Shown piece after piece: positions 32,341 to 42,060 of a stretch of 64,000 nucleotides of DNA. Made by a program: the position numbers and the translations under genes. The stretch covers positions 4,774,001 to 4,838,000 of the forward strand of contig NZ_CP109178.1 in assembly GCF_036248255.1 (NCBI RefSeq). Direction: 5' to 3'. The DNA comes from Streptomyces sp. NBC_01717. GTDB taxonomy: Bacteria; Actinomycetota; Actinomycetes; Streptomycetales; Streptomycetaceae. The notes beneath the pieces were generated by a model that worked only from the letters and a program-made list of their open reading frames with translations, ran no database searches and was not told the origin of the DNA. The stretch's first letter is position 1; every line of letters starts with the position of its first letter.

Positions 32341-32379
32341 TGACGCCCGGGCCGGTCCGGGCACGTACCCTTTTCTGTT
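32341..32379 (+). promoter_or_regulatory. Candidate promoter giving a leaderless cca mRNA
   Basis: TGACGC (32341-32346) and TACCCT (32366-32371) are 19 bp apart. The -10-like hexamer ends only 8 bases before the GTG at 32380, and no ribosome site is visible. A leaderless transcript is inferred. Confidence 0.4.
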
Positions 32380-33822
32380 GTGCCGAACGCCAATGAAGAC
32401 ATCTCCAGTGCCCTGACCCAGGTGCAGCACCGCGCAGTCAGTGAACTGCTGCGGGTGTCCCCGGTCGCCGACGACCTCGCCCGCCGTTTCCAGGATGCCG
32501 GATTCAGTCTCGCCCTGGTTGGCGGCTCGGTCCGGGACGCGCTTCTCGGCAGGCTGGGGAACGACCTGGACTTCACCACCGATGCCCGCCCCGAGGACGT
32601 CCTGAAGATCGTCCGCCCGTGGGCGGACTCGGTGTGGGAGGTCGGCATCGCCTTCGGCACGGTGGGGTGCCAGAAGAACGGCTACCAGGTCGAAGTCACC
32701 ACGTATCGGTCAGAGGCGTACGACAGGACCTCGCGCAAACCGGAGGTTTCCTACGGCGACTCCATCGAGGAAGACCTCGTACGCCGCGACTTCACGGTCA
32801 ACGCGATGGCTGTCGCGCTGCCGCAGAAGGAATTCATCGACCCGCACGGCGGCCGTGAGGACTTGGCGGAGCGCGTGCTGCGTACCCCCGGGACGGCCGA
32901 GGAGTCGTTTTCCGACGACCCGCTGCGCATGCTGCGCGCCGCGCGCTTCGCCGCGCAGTTGGACTTCGATGTCGCCCCCGATGTGGTTACCGCGATGACT
33001 GAGATGGCAGGACGTATCGAGATCGTCTCCGCCGAGCGGGTCCGTGAGGAGTTCAACAAGCTGCTGCTCTCCGCTCACCCCCGGAAGGGTCTTGGCTTGC
33101 TGGTCTCCACGGGGCTGGCGCAGCAGGTGCTGCCGGAGCTGCCCGCGCTGCGACTGGAAAGTGACGAGCATCACCGTCACAAGGATGTCTACGAGCACTC
33201 GCTGACCGTCCTGGAGCAGGCGATCGATCTGGAGGAGGACGGACCCGATCTGACTCTGCGGCTCGCGGCGCTGCTCCATGACATCGGCAAGCCGCGGACC
33301 CGGCGCTTCGAGAAGGACGGGCGCGTCTCGTTCCATCACCACGAGGTGGTGGGCGCCAAGATGGTCAAGAAGCGAATGGCTGAGCTCAAGTACTCCAACG
33401 ACATGATCAAGGACGTCTCGAAGCTGGTGGAGCTGCACCTGCGCTTCCACGGCTACGGCGACGGGGAGTGGACCGACTCCGCCGTTCGCCGGTATGTGCG
33501 TGATGCGGGTCCGCTGCTGGAGCGGCTGCACAAACTGACCCGCTCGGACTGCACGACGCGGAACAAGCGCAAGGCCAGTGCCCTCTCGCGGACGTATGAC
33601 GCACTCGAGGAGCGCATTACGCAGTTGAAGAACCAGGAGGAGCTGGACGCCATCCGGCCCGACCTGGACGGCAACGAGATCATGCAGACGCTGGGTGTCG
33701 GTCCTGGGCCGGTGATCGGCAAGGCGTACGCGTTCCTGCTGGAGCTGCGGATGGAGCACGGCCCGATGGCGCACGACGCCGCGGTCGCTGAGCTCAAGAA
33801 GTGGTGGGCCGCGCAGAACTGA
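32380..33822 (+). CDS. cca: CCA tRNA nucleotidyltransferase
   Basis: A 480-residue enzyme. The head domain has GGSVRDALLGR and the metal-binding NDLDFTTDARP. The tRNA-binding neck includes DDPLRMLRAARFAAQLDF. A central HD domain (HRHKDVYEHSLTVLEQ, ALLHDIGKPRTR) follows, as in the long actinobacterial form. It adds or repairs the 3'-CCA of tRNAs; it is needed because at least the tRNA-Ile here lacks encoded CCA. The gene is sometimes labelled pcnA by homology; the HD-bearing type and locus fit CCA addition. GTG start; see the leaderless promoter note. Confidence 0.93.
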   Translation: MPNANEDISSALTQVQHRAVSELLRVSPVADDLARRFQDAGFSLALVGGSVRDALLGRLGNDLDFTTDARPEDVLKIVRPWADSVWEVGIAFGTVGCQKNGYQVEVTTYRSEAYDRTSRKPEVSYGDSIEEDLVRRDFTVNAMAVALPQKEFIDPHGGREDLAERVLRTPGTAEESFSDDPLRMLRAARFAAQLDFDVAPDVVTAMTEMAGRIEIVSAERVREEFNKLLLSAHPRKGLGLLVSTGLAQQVLPELPALRLESDEHHRHKDVYEHSLTVLEQAIDLEEDGPDLTLRLAALLHDIGKPRTRRFEKDGRVSFHHHEVVGAKMVKKRMAELKYSNDMIKDVSKLVELHLRFHGYGDGEWTDSAVRRYVRDAGPLLERLHKLTRSDCTTRNKRKASALSRTYDALEERITQLKNQEELDAIRPDLDGNEIMQTLGVGPGPVIGKAYAFLLELRMEHGPMAHDAAVAELKKWWAAQN

Positions 33823-33840
33823 AGTCGGAGCCGGCGTCAT

Positions 33841-33854
33841 GTTTCACGTGAAAC
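33841..33854. other. parS: parS site 5
   Basis: A perfect GTTTCACGTGAAAC inside the longer palindrome ATGTTTCACGTGAAACAT, 19 bp after the cca stop. Confidence 0.95.
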
Positions 33855-33865
33855 ATGACGCGACC

Positions 33866-33913
33866 GACGCGACGAGGGCACTGTTTCACGTGAAACAGTG
33901 CCCTCGTCGCGTC
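33866..33913. terminator. 48-bp perfect palindrome (terminator) centred on parS site 6
   Basis: Both arms are 24 bp with no spacer. The outer part of the left arm is GACGCGACGAGGGCACT and the centre is a parS. It lies downstream of cca and before the convergent MFS gene. As RNA it would form a long stem and so can act as a bidirectional terminator; as DNA it could extrude a cruciform. Confidence 0.85.
33883..33896. other. parS: parS site 6
   Basis: A perfect GTTTCACGTGAAAC at the exact centre of the 48-bp palindrome, 28 bp from parS site 5. Confidence 0.95.
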
Positions 33914-34045
33914 TACCGGCTTCGAGGTCGGCCCGTCGGTTACGGCCGTGGGGCCGCTGCCCGTACGGTCCGGGGCCTCGCTGCGGCGGATAGGCCATTC
34001 GGCGCTCCCTGGATGTCCGTCATCCTTCCCTTCGGCGCACGCACG

Positions 34046-35314
34046 CTATAGCGATCCAGCGACGCGACTCCACCGGAACATCGCCACTGCGACGATCGTG
34101 TAGAGCGCGGCAACTCCGATCACCACTGCGGCCGACTCGCCGTCAGGAGGCAGGAGCAGGGCGGCTACTGCGGCAGCGCCCACAAAGGCCACGTTGAACA
34201 GCACGTCGTACAGGGAGAAGACCCGGCCTCGGAACGAGTCGTCCACCGACGTCTGCACGACGGTGTCCGTTGCGATCTTCGCCCCCTGGGTGACCACTCC
34301 GAGGATGAACGCCGCGATCAGCATCGGTTCGGGGCTGAACCACAACCCCAGCGCGGGTTCGAGGACGGCGGCCGCGGCGGCACAGGCCGCCATCCAGCGG
34401 AACCGGCCGAGCCGCCCCACCGCCCAGGGCGTCACCAGGGCGGCCGCGAAGAATCCCGCACCTGAGAACCCCACGGCAAGGCCGAGCAGGGCCAGTCCGC
34501 CGGAGTTGCTGTCGGACCAGGCGTACCGGCACAGCATCAGCACCATGACGGTCAGCGACCCGTAGCAGAACCGGATAACCGTGATGGCGGCCAGTGCCCG
34601 TGCTGCGTCCTTCCGCTCCGCCAGATGGCGCAGTCCGCCGACGAGTCCCCGTGCGGTGGTGGCCAGGGCATCCCTCAGCCGGAGACGGGGGCCGCCCGGA
34701 TCCGGCCCGAGGAGACCGGCCGCAAGGCGCAGGGATGCCAGCGCCGACGCCAGGTAGAGCCCCGCGCCCAGCAGCACGACCGCCGCATCGGAGTCCGCCG
34801 CGACCAGACGTACAGCGAAGGCAAGGCCGCCGCCCGCCGTGGCGGCGAGCGTTCCCGCGGTCGGTGAGAGCGAGTTGGCCATGACCAGTCGGTCCTCGTC
34901 GACGACCCGGGGCAGCGCGGCCGAGAGGCCCGCCAGTACGAAGCGGTTGACCGCGGTGACGCACAGCGCCGAGGCGTAGAAGAGCCAGTCGGGCGCGGTG
35001 CCGAGGATCAGCAGGGCGGTGCAGCAGGCGAGGGCGGTGCGCAGCAGATTGCCGTACAGAAAGACCTGGCGGCGCGGCCAGCGGTCCAGGAAGACGCCGG
35101 CGAAGGGGCCGATGAGCGAGTACGGAAGCAGCAGTACGGCCATCGCGGAGGCGATGGCTCCCGCCGATGTCTGCTTCTCCGGGGAGAAGACGACGTGTGC
35201 GGCGAGGGCGACCTGGTAGACGCCGTCGGCGGACTGGGAGAGGAGCCGTACGGCGAGCAGACGACGGAAGTTCCGAAGGCGCAGGAGTACGCGCAGATCA
35301 CGTACGACGGGCAT
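34046..35314 (-). CDS. MFS transporter
   Basis: About 422 residues from the ATG at 35314; a GTG 15 bases upstream is an alternative. Twelve hydrophobic helices are visible. The MFS loop motif A is GPFAGVFLDRWPRRQVFLYGN, and its second-half counterpart is near SFRGRVFSLYDVLFNVAFVGA. It resembles the MFS_3/enterobactin-exporter-like class; the substrate is unknown. The start lies immediately after the terminator of the upstream ino1 gene, with no clear ribosome site, so how it is transcribed is unclear. Confidence 0.85.
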   Translation of the reverse strand: MPVVRDLRVLLRLRNFRRLLAVRLLSQSADGVYQVALAAHVVFSPEKQTSAGAIASAMAVLLLPYSLIGPFAGVFLDRWPRRQVFLYGNLLRTALACCTALLILGTAPDWLFYASALCVTAVNRFVLAGLSAALPRVVDEDRLVMANSLSPTAGTLAATAGGGLAFAVRLVAADSDAAVVLLGAGLYLASALASLRLAAGLLGPDPGGPRLRLRDALATTARGLVGGLRHLAERKDAARALAAITVIRFCYGSLTVMVLMLCRYAWSDSNSGGLALLGLAVGFSGAGFFAAALVTPWAVGRLGRFRWMAACAAAAAVLEPALGLWFSPEPMLIAAFILGVVTQGAKIATDTVVQTSVDDSFRGRVFSLYDVLFNVAFVGAAAVAALLLPPDGESAAVVIGVAALYTIVAVAMFRWSRVAGSL

Positions 35315-35332
35315 GAGGGCAAGGGTCACATA

Positions 35333-35373
35333 CGTTGAGGGTCCCCGGGCGGATTACCCGGGGACCCTCAACG
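35333..35373 (-). terminator. Terminator after ino1
   Basis: A perfect 17-bp stem (35333-35349 with 35357-35373) and 7-nt loop lie 66 bases past the ino1 stop. It ends 4-19 bases before the possible MFS start codons. Confidence 0.85.
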
Positions 35374-35438
35374 ATGCGGGAGAGGCGGAGCGTTGCCGCT
35401 CATCTCTCTCCTACGGTGACACGCCGTTTCCGGTCGGG

Positions 35439-36521
35439 TCAGCGCTCGACGTCGCCGTTGATGAACTTCTCGACGTTCTCACGGGCCTCGTCGTCGAAGT
35501 ACTGGACCGGCGGGGACTTCATGAAGTACGAGGACGCGGAGAGGATCGGGCCACCGATGCCGCGGTCCTTGGCGATCTTCGCGGCACGCACGGCGTCGAT
35601 GATGACACCGGCGGAGTTCGGGGAGTCCCAGACCTCGAGCTTGTACTCCAGGTTCAGCGGAACGTCACCGAAGGCGCGACCCTCGAGGCGCACGTACGCC
35701 CACTTGCGGTCGTCCAGCCAGGCCACGTAGTCCGACGGGCCGATGTGCACGTTGTCCGCACCCAGCTCACGGTCACGGATCTGGGAGGTGACGGCCTGCG
35801 TCTTGGAGATCTTCTTGGACTCAAGGCGCTCACGCTCGAGCATGTTCTTGAAGTCCATGTTGCCGCCGACGTTCAGCTGCATCGTGCGGTCCAGGACGAC
35901 GCCCCGGTCCTCGAAGAGCTTCGCCATCACGCGGTGCGTGATGGTGGCGCCGACCTGCGACTTGATGTCGTCGCCGACGATCGGGACACCGGCCTCGGTG
36001 AACTTGTCAGCCCACTCCTTGGTGCCGGCGATGAAGACCGGGAGGGCGTTGACGAACGCGACCTTGGCGTCGATGGCGCACTGCGCGTAGAACTTCGCAG
36101 CGACCTCGGAACCGACGGGCAGGTAGCAGACGAGAACGTCGACCTGCTTGTCCTTGAGGACCTGGACGATGTCGACCGGCGCCTCGGTGGACTCCTCGAT
36201 GGTCTCGCGGTAGTACTTGCCCAGACCGTCGTGGGTGTGGCCGCGCTGGACCGTCACGCCGGTGTTCGGCACGTCGGCGATCTTGATCGTGTTGTTCTCG
36301 CTCGCGCCGATGGCGTCCGCGAGGTCGAGGCCGACCTTCTTCGCGTCGACATCGAAGGCGGCGACGAACTCGACGTCACGCACGTGGTACTCGCCGAACT
36401 GGACGTGCATCAGACCAGGCACCTTGCCGGCCGGATCGGCGTCCTTGTAGTACTCGACGCCCTGCACCAGCGAGGCGGCGCAGTTGCCCACGCCGACGAT
36501 GGCTACGCGAACCGAACCCAT
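35439..36521 (-). CDS. ino1: Inositol-3-phosphate synthase
   Basis: A 360-residue NAD-dependent enzyme converting glucose-6-phosphate to inositol-1-phosphate, the source of phosphatidylinositol and mycothiol in actinobacteria. The N-terminal Rossmann motif is [17 protein letters not shown]. The conserved core includes [35 protein letters not shown] and [12 protein letters not shown]. The length is that of the compact actinobacterial form. The PadR-family gene ends 67 bp upstream on the same strand, so the two are probably co-transcribed. Confidence 0.95.
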   Translation of the reverse strand: MGSVRVAIVGVGNCAASLVQGVEYYKDADPAGKVPGLMHVQFGEYHVRDVEFVAAFDVDAKKVGLDLADAIGASENNTIKIADVPNTGVTVQRGHTHDGLGKYYRETIEESTEAPVDIVQVLKDKQVDVLVCYLPVGSEVAAKFYAQCAIDAKVAFVNALPVFIAGTKEWADKFTEAGVPIVGDDIKSQVGATITHRVMAKLFEDRGVVLDRTMQLNVGGNMDFKNMLERERLESKKISKTQAVTSQIRDRELGADNVHIGPSDYVAWLDDRKWAYVRLEGRAFGDVPLNLEYKLEVWDSPNSAGVIIDAVRAAKIAKDRGIGGPILSASSYFMKSPPVQYFDDEARENVEKFINGDVER

Positions 36522-36588
36522 TCCGGTTGCTCCCTGTGTTGAGTGTTCTCGGTGATTCCGATGAAGGCCCTGCGGAACTGCCGGGACT

Positions 36589-37296
36589 TCATTTGCCGGG
36601 GTCGTCGGACGGATCCGGCGGGGTGTGACCCCGATGCCGGGGCAGGCCGTCCGACTCTCCTGCTGTGTTCTGCGGAGCCGAGCCCTCGGGCGAGGATCGT
36701 CGCTGATCCCGTCCCGACCGCTCGCTCTCGATGAGCTCGTTCAGCCAGCGCACTTCGCGCTCCACGGACTCCATGCCATGTCGCTGCAGCTCAAGTGTGT
36801 AGTCGTCGAGTCGCTCGCGGGTTCGTGCCAGAGAGGCGCGCATCTTCTCCAGGCGCTCCTCCAGCCGGCTGCGGCGGCCTTCCAGCACACGCATCCGCAC
36901 CTCGTGCTCCGTCTGCCCGAAGAAGGCGAAGCGGGCTGCGAAGTGCTCGTCCTCCCAGGAGTCGGGGCCGGTGTGCGAGAGCAGCTCCTCGAAGTGCTCC
37001 TTACCTTCTGCCGTCAGCCGGTAGACGATCTTGGCGCGGCGCCCAGCCAGTGAAGAGGCAGGGGCGACCGCACGGCCGGTGGCGGGCGGGAGGTCGACGG
37101 GAGCATTTCCTGTTTCCTCGATCAACCAGCCGTTGGCGACCAGCGTCTTTAGGCAGGGGTAGAGGGTGCCGTAGCTGAAGGCGCGGAAGATCCCCAACGA
37201 GGTGTTGAGGCGCTTGCGCAGTTCGTACCCGTGCATCGGCGACTCGCGGAGCAGGCCGAGTACGGCGAATTCGAGGATGCCGGAGCGTCTGCTCAA
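36589..37296 (-). CDS. PadR family transcriptional regulator
   Basis: A 235-residue protein. The winged helix-turn-helix spans residues ~8-105 ([24 protein letters not shown] ... [25 protein letters not shown]). A long charged C-terminal coiled-coil region follows ([42 protein letters not shown]), as in the larger PadR subfamily. A perfect 21-bp inverted repeat 51-71 bp upstream of its start is its probable operator. Target genes may include itself with ino1 and the divergent penicillin-binding protein gene. Confidence 0.92.
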   Translation of the reverse strand: MSRRSGILEFAVLGLLRESPMHGYELRKRLNTSLGIFRAFSYGTLYPCLKTLVANGWLIEETGNAPVDLPPATGRAVAPASSLAGRRAKIVYRLTAEGKEHFEELLSHTGPDSWEDEHFAARFAFFGQTEHEVRMRVLEGRRSRLEERLEKMRASLARTRERLDDYTLELQRHGMESVEREVRWLNELIESERSGRDQRRSSPEGSAPQNTAGESDGLPRHRGHTPPDPSDDPGK

Positions 37297-37346
37297 CTTC
37301 GCCTCCTCCTTACTCCGAGTGCTCTCGCGGAGCCCTATGCCGAGCT

Positions 37347-37367
37347 GATGTATCGACTCGATACATC
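37347..37367. promoter_or_regulatory. Probable PadR operator
   Basis: A perfect inverted repeat: GATGTATCGA, one C, TCGATACATC. ATGT/ACAT ends are typical of PadR sites. It lies in the 377-bp divergent region (37297-37673) between padR and the PBP gene. Nothing else in that region could be assigned. Confidence 0.75.
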
Positions 37368-37673
37368 CTGACGATAGATCGCTCGTCGCGTTGCGACAAG
37401 GGGGACCGTCGTGAACGGCGTCACATCATCAATTCGTAGGAAGCGACTTGCGTTATTTGGGGTGAACTTCGGCCCTAGGGGGGTTTTGACCGTGCGTAGT
37501 CTGTGCGGCATGCAGACCACCGGGAACCGTGTGGCGTCCGCGCGCGTCAGTCATCGCGGACCGATCGGATCGGCTGCGGATGAGCCTGTCGCAGGGCTGG
37601 TCCGTAATTCGGGGGGACCGGATCTCAACTGCCGCTTCCAGGCGTTCTCGCCTGCCCGAGGAGTAGTCGTTCG

Positions 37674-40424
37674 ATGAGCGAGCACCGTCGCAAAACGCAG
37701 CAACCGCAAGGTGGCGGGCGTGCCGCGGCCAGACGAGCCGCCCAGTCGTCCTCAGGACGCCGTGCAGCGCCGTCACGCGGAGTAACTTCCGAGTCACCTT
37801 CCGATTCTTATGGCGGGGAGAGTCCGTACGGCGGACGTGCCGAGGCCAGGAGGGCCGCCCAGCGCGGCGGGCGTCGTGCCGCCGAGGGGGGTGGCGCGGG
37901 TTATGGCGGAGGGGGTCGCCGCCGTGGTGGCGGCGACGGGCGCGAAGGCCCCGGCAGGGGCCGGGGACGCGGCAATCAGCCTCCTGCCAAGAAGCGCTTC
38001 ATCGACTACCCGCGCGCCGGCAAGTACGGCGCGAGGCGCTGGATGCCGTCGTGGAAGCTGGTCTCCGGTCTGTGCATCGGTTTCCTGGGCCTGCTCATGG
38101 GGGCCGCCGGGCTGGCGTACGCGATGGTCGGCACGCCCCAGGTGAAGGATGCTGCCAAGGCGGAGAACAACGTCTATTACTGGGCGAACGGCAAGCAGAT
38201 GGTCGCGACGGGTGGTGAGACCAACCGTCAGATCATCGATTACTCGCAGATCCCCGCAGCCATGCGGAACGCTGTCATCTCGGCGGAGAACAAGTCGTTT
38301 GAAACGGACAGTGGTATCGACCCCATGGGCATCGCCCGGGCCCTCTACAACATGGCCAAGGGCGGTGAGACCCAGGGTGGCTCGACGATCACCCAGCAGT
38401 ATGTGAAGAACTCGCGGCTTTCTCAGGATCAGACACTGAGCCGCAAGTTCGAGGAGTTGTTCATCACGCTCAAGGTCGGCAAGACGATGGACAAGAAGGA
38501 CATCATGGCCGACTACCTCAACATCTCGTACTACGGACGAGGTGCATCGGGGATCCAGGCCGCGGCCCGTACGTACTACGGCCAGGACGCCAGGGATCTG
38601 GACGCGAGCCAGTGTGCCTTCCTGGCCACGTTGCTCAAGGGTGCAACCTACTACGATCCGGCGGGTGCGCCCGAGTACGACCCCGTACAGGCCACCGCGG
38701 CGAAGAACCTGGATCGCGCGAAGAAGCGCTGGGCCTGGATCCTCGAGGAAGAGGTGAAGGACAGCCGGATGACGGCTGGGGATCGCCAGAAGTTCCTGAA
38801 GCAGGGTTTCCCCATGCCGGACCCGCCGAAGAAGAGTGCGGAGTTGGGCGGCCAGATCGGTTATCTGGTGGACCTGGCCAAGTCGAACTTCCTCAACAAC
38901 AACACCAATGGCATCACCGCTGACAAGCTTGCCCAGGGCGGGTACGAGATCCACACCACCTTCGTGAAGAGCAAGGTGGACAAGCTCAACGCCGCTGTCA
39001 AGAAGGTCTACGACAACAAGATCAAGCCGAAGCAGCGCCCCACGACGGACACGCACGTCCAGTTCGGTGGCGCGTCGGTGGATCCGAATACTGGTGCCAT
39101 CGCCGCGATCTACGGCGGCCAGAATGCGACGACGCATTACACCAACAACGCCGACACCACCGGTGCGCAGGTCGGTTCGACCTTCAAGCCGTTCGTGCTG
39201 ACGGCCGCGATGGAGTACGGCAAGCGTGACCCGGCCGGCGAGCAGGTTCAGGACGAGGCGCAGCGTACGAAGGTCTCGCCGAAGAGCATCTACAACGCCG
39301 ACGACCTGCTGAAGATCAAGAAGTACAACGGTGAGGTCTGGACCGATGAGAACGGCAAGGAGTGGCTGCAGTCCAACGACGGCCATGAGTCGAGGGGCAA
39401 CATCACCCTTCGCGAGGCCATGCAGTGGTCCGCCAACTCCCCGTACGTCCAGCTCGGTATGGACGTCGGCACCGACAAGGTGAAGGAGGTCGCCGTCGCC
39501 GCAGGTCTGCGTGACGACAGCTCCATGGCGGACTCGACCGTTCCGTCCTTCTCTATCGGTACGTCCCAGCCGAGTGCCATCCGGATGGCGGGGGCGTACG
39601 GCACCTTCGCCACCAGCGGTCTGCAGCACGATCCGTACTCGGTCGAAGACGTCAAGTACCGCGGCGAGGTCATCTATCAGCACAAGAAGGTCAACAAGCG
39701 TGCCTTCGACAACGCCATCGCCGACAACGTCACCGACGTTCTGAAGAACGTCGTGGAGAAGGGAACCGGCACGCCTGCCCAGCTCCCCGGCCGCGACGTC
39801 GCGGGCAAGACCGGTACGACGGACGACAACAAGTCCGCCTGGTTCGTGGGCTACACCCCGCAGCTGTCGACGGCCATCAGCATGTACCGGCTGGACGACA
39901 ACGAGAAGCACAAGAACCGTAAGTTCGAGAAGATGTACGGCACGGGTGGCGAGAAGACGATCCACGGTGCCTCGTTCCCGGCCCAGATCTGGCACGACTA
40001 CATGATCGAGGCGCTGAAGGGAACTACGCCGGAGAGCTTCACGAAGCCGGAGCCCTGGGGCGAAACGGTCTATGGCGGTGGCGCGAAGAGCCCCAGCCCG
40101 ACGCCGAGCATCGTGCCTTCGGAGACCCCCTCCAGCACGCCGTCCTCGACGCCTTCGACGACTCCCTCCGTACCGACGCCCGACCCGAGCGACAGCTGCG
40201 GGGCATGGGACTGGAACTGCCAGAACAACAACGGCGGCACCAGCAGCGGAACCGACACCGGCGGAGGCACCACCACCGGCACGACTGACGGCGGTACGGG
40301 CAGTACGGACACCGGAACCACTACCGGTACGTCAGCGGCCGACGGTGGTACCACGGACACCGGCGGGAACGGCAACGGCAACGGGAACGGGAACGGCAAC
40401 ATCTTCGGAGGTCCGGCCGGGTAG
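37674..40424 (+). CDS. Class A penicillin-binding protein
   Basis: A 916-residue bifunctional peptidoglycan synthase. The cytoplasmic N-terminus (1-120) is Arg/Gly/Ser-rich; one membrane helix follows (~126-150). The glycosyltransferase domain has catalytic Glu205 in ISAENKSFETDSG and GGSTITQQYVKN. The transpeptidase has STFK (nucleophile Ser502), SAN (Ser586-Asn588) and KTGT (Lys712). After ~785 the tail is a Ser/Thr/Pro- then Gly/Thr/Asn-rich low-complexity stretch, probably wall-spanning. GAGGAG precedes the ATG. It is divergent from padR. Confidence 0.94.
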   Translation: MSEHRRKTQQPQGGGRAAARRAAQSSSGRRAAPSRGVTSESPSDSYGGESPYGGRAEARRAAQRGGRRAAEGGGAGYGGGGRRRGGGDGREGPGRGRGRGNQPPAKKRFIDYPRAGKYGARRWMPSWKLVSGLCIGFLGLLMGAAGLAYAMVGTPQVKDAAKAENNVYYWANGKQMVATGGETNRQIIDYSQIPAAMRNAVISAENKSFETDSGIDPMGIARALYNMAKGGETQGGSTITQQYVKNSRLSQDQTLSRKFEELFITLKVGKTMDKKDIMADYLNISYYGRGASGIQAAARTYYGQDARDLDASQCAFLATLLKGATYYDPAGAPEYDPVQATAAKNLDRAKKRWAWILEEEVKDSRMTAGDRQKFLKQGFPMPDPPKKSAELGGQIGYLVDLAKSNFLNNNTNGITADKLAQGGYEIHTTFVKSKVDKLNAAVKKVYDNKIKPKQRPTTDTHVQFGGASVDPNTGAIAAIYGGQNATTHYTNNADTTGAQVGSTFKPFVLTAAMEYGKRDPAGEQVQDEAQRTKVSPKSIYNADDLLKIKKYNGEVWTDENGKEWLQSNDGHESRGNITLREAMQWSANSPYVQLGMDVGTDKVKEVAVAAGLRDDSSMADSTVPSFSIGTSQPSAIRMAGAYGTFATSGLQHDPYSVEDVKYRGEVIYQHKKVNKRAFDNAIADNVTDVLKNVVEKGTGTPAQLPGRDVAGKTGTTDDNKSAWFVGYTPQLSTAISMYRLDDNEKHKNRKFEKMYGTGGEKTIHGASFPAQIWHDYMIEALKGTTPESFTKPEPWGETVYGGGAKSPSPTPSIVPSETPSSTPSSTPSTTPSVPTPDPSDSCGAWDWNCQNNNGGTSSGTDTGGGTTTGTTDGGTGSTDTGTTTGTSAADGGTTDTGGNGNGNGNGNGNIFGGPAG

Positions 40425-40492
40425 CGCCCGGCAGGCAAGCGCTCCACTCGGCCGGCAGGCCGGCGAAGGGGAGCCGCAGGAGGATGTCCCCA

Positions 40493-40522
40493 GGGCCGCC
40501 GCACCACTCGGTGCGGCGGCCC
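40493..40522 (+). terminator. Terminator after the PBP gene
   Basis: A perfect 13-bp stem GGGCCGCCGCACC/GGTGCGGCGGCCC with an ACTC loop. Confidence 0.8.
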
Positions 40523-40560
40523 TCACCGTTTCCACAGTCCCGTACGGCAGGATGTGCGGC

Positions 40561-42057
40561 ATGCCAAGCGCAGAGGACACGAGCGTGCACCAGGAGCGGC
40601 CCGTCGTACGGCCCACGCAACAGGACGAGATCGCGGTGGCCGGCAGTGAGCTGATCGGTGGCCGGTCGGGACGCTGGGCGAGGATCGGCACCGGCCCGCT
40701 CACACCCGTGCGTGTCGTCGCGCTGGTGGCGATCGGGATGTTTGCGCTCGGCATGGTGCAGAAGGCGCCCTGCTACAACTGGGCGTGGTTCAGAGGCGCC
40801 AGTTCGCAGTACACGCACGCGTGCTACTCCGACATTCCGCATCTCTTCGTCGGGCGTGGCTTCGCCGACGGCCTCGTGCCGTACTTCGACCGGCTGAGCG
40901 GCGACATGCAGTACCTCGAGTACCCCGTACTGACGGGTGTGTTCATGCAGGTCGCGGCCTGGCTGACGCCCGGCGGCTCCATGCAGTACCGCGAGCAGAT
41001 GTACTGGATGGTCAACGCGGGCATGCTCATGATCTGCACCGCGGTCATGGCCGTGTGTGTCGCCCGTACACACCGGCGCCGTCCGTGGGACGGGCTGCTG
41101 GTCGCCCTGGCGCCCGCCTTCGCGCTCACCGCGACGATCAACTGGGACCTGCTGGCCGTCGCCCTGACGGCCGCGGCCATGCTCATGTGGTCCCGGCAGC
41201 GGGCGCTTGCGTTCGGCATCCTCATCGGCCTCGCCACGGCCGCCAAGCTCTATCCCGTGTTCCTGTTGGGGCCGATCTTCGTGCTCTGCTGGCGCGCGGG
41301 CAAATGGCGGGAGTTCTTCGTGGCGACGCTCGGCGCGGCCGCGTCCTGGTTGGTGGTGAACCTGCCGGTGATGGTGTTCGCGCCCGAGGGGTGGAAGAAG
41401 TTCTACACGTTCAGCCACGACCGGCCGCTCGACTTCGGTTCGTTCTGGCTGATCATCGCGCAGCGTGCCGGCATCTCCATCTCGGTCGACACCGTGAACA
41501 ACATTTCGCTGCTGCTGACGATCCTGCTGTGCGCGGGCATCGGCGTGCTGACCCTGATGGCCCCGCGCCGGCCCCGCTTCGCTCAGCTCGCGTTTCTCGT
41601 CGTCGCGGCGTTCATCCTCACGAACAAGGTCTATTCGCCACAGTACGTGCTGTGGCTGATCCCTCTTGCGGCGCTGGCCAGGCCGCGCTGGCGGGACTTC
41701 CTCATCTGGCAGGCGTGCGAGGTCATGTACTTCCTGGGGATCTGGATGTACCTCGCGTACACGACGAGCGGCGACAAGCACCAGGGGCTGCCGACGGAGG
41801 GCTACCAGCTGGCGATCGCCGTGCATCTGCTGGGCACGCTGTACCTCTGCGCCGTCGTCGTACGGGACATCTTGATGCCGGAGCGGGACGTCGTACGCAG
41901 CGACGGGTCGGACGATCCGTCTGGTGGGGTGCTCGACGGCGCCGAGGACGCCTTCGTACTGGGACACGCAGCGACGCACCGGCCGCGGCACGCGGCGCAC
42001 GCGGTCGAGGGGCCGTGGGTGGAGTGGGGCGCGACGCACGAATCCGCCACCGACTGA
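40561..42057 (+). CDS. GT87-family membrane glycosyltransferase
   Basis: About 498 residues from the ATG at 40561; an ATG three codons earlier is possible. Some ten membrane helices start at PVRVVALVAIGMFALGMVQ. The GT-C style first extracytoplasmic loop carries acidic residues (CYSDIPHLFVGRGFADGLVPYFDR, YLEYPVLTGVF). The family (like mycobacterial PimE) uses polyprenyl-phosphate sugars; the acceptor here is unknown. The position among cell-wall genes suggests an envelope glycan or lipid role. It is convergent with the alanine-racemase-like gene. Confidence 0.82.
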   Translation: MPSAEDTSVHQERPVVRPTQQDEIAVAGSELIGGRSGRWARIGTGPLTPVRVVALVAIGMFALGMVQKAPCYNWAWFRGASSQYTHACYSDIPHLFVGRGFADGLVPYFDRLSGDMQYLEYPVLTGVFMQVAAWLTPGGSMQYREQMYWMVNAGMLMICTAVMAVCVARTHRRRPWDGLLVALAPAFALTATINWDLLAVALTAAAMLMWSRQRALAFGILIGLATAAKLYPVFLLGPIFVLCWRAGKWREFFVATLGAAASWLVVNLPVMVFAPEGWKKFYTFSHDRPLDFGSFWLIIAQRAGISISVDTVNNISLLLTILLCAGIGVLTLMAPRRPRFAQLAFLVVAAFILTNKVYSPQYVLWLIPLAALARPRWRDFLIWQACEVMYFLGIWMYLAYTTSGDKHQGLPTEGYQLAIAVHLLGTLYLCAVVVRDILMPERDVVRSDGSDDPSGGVLDGAEDAFVLGHAATHRPRHAAHAVEGPWVEWGATHESATD

Positions 42058-42060
42058 GCC

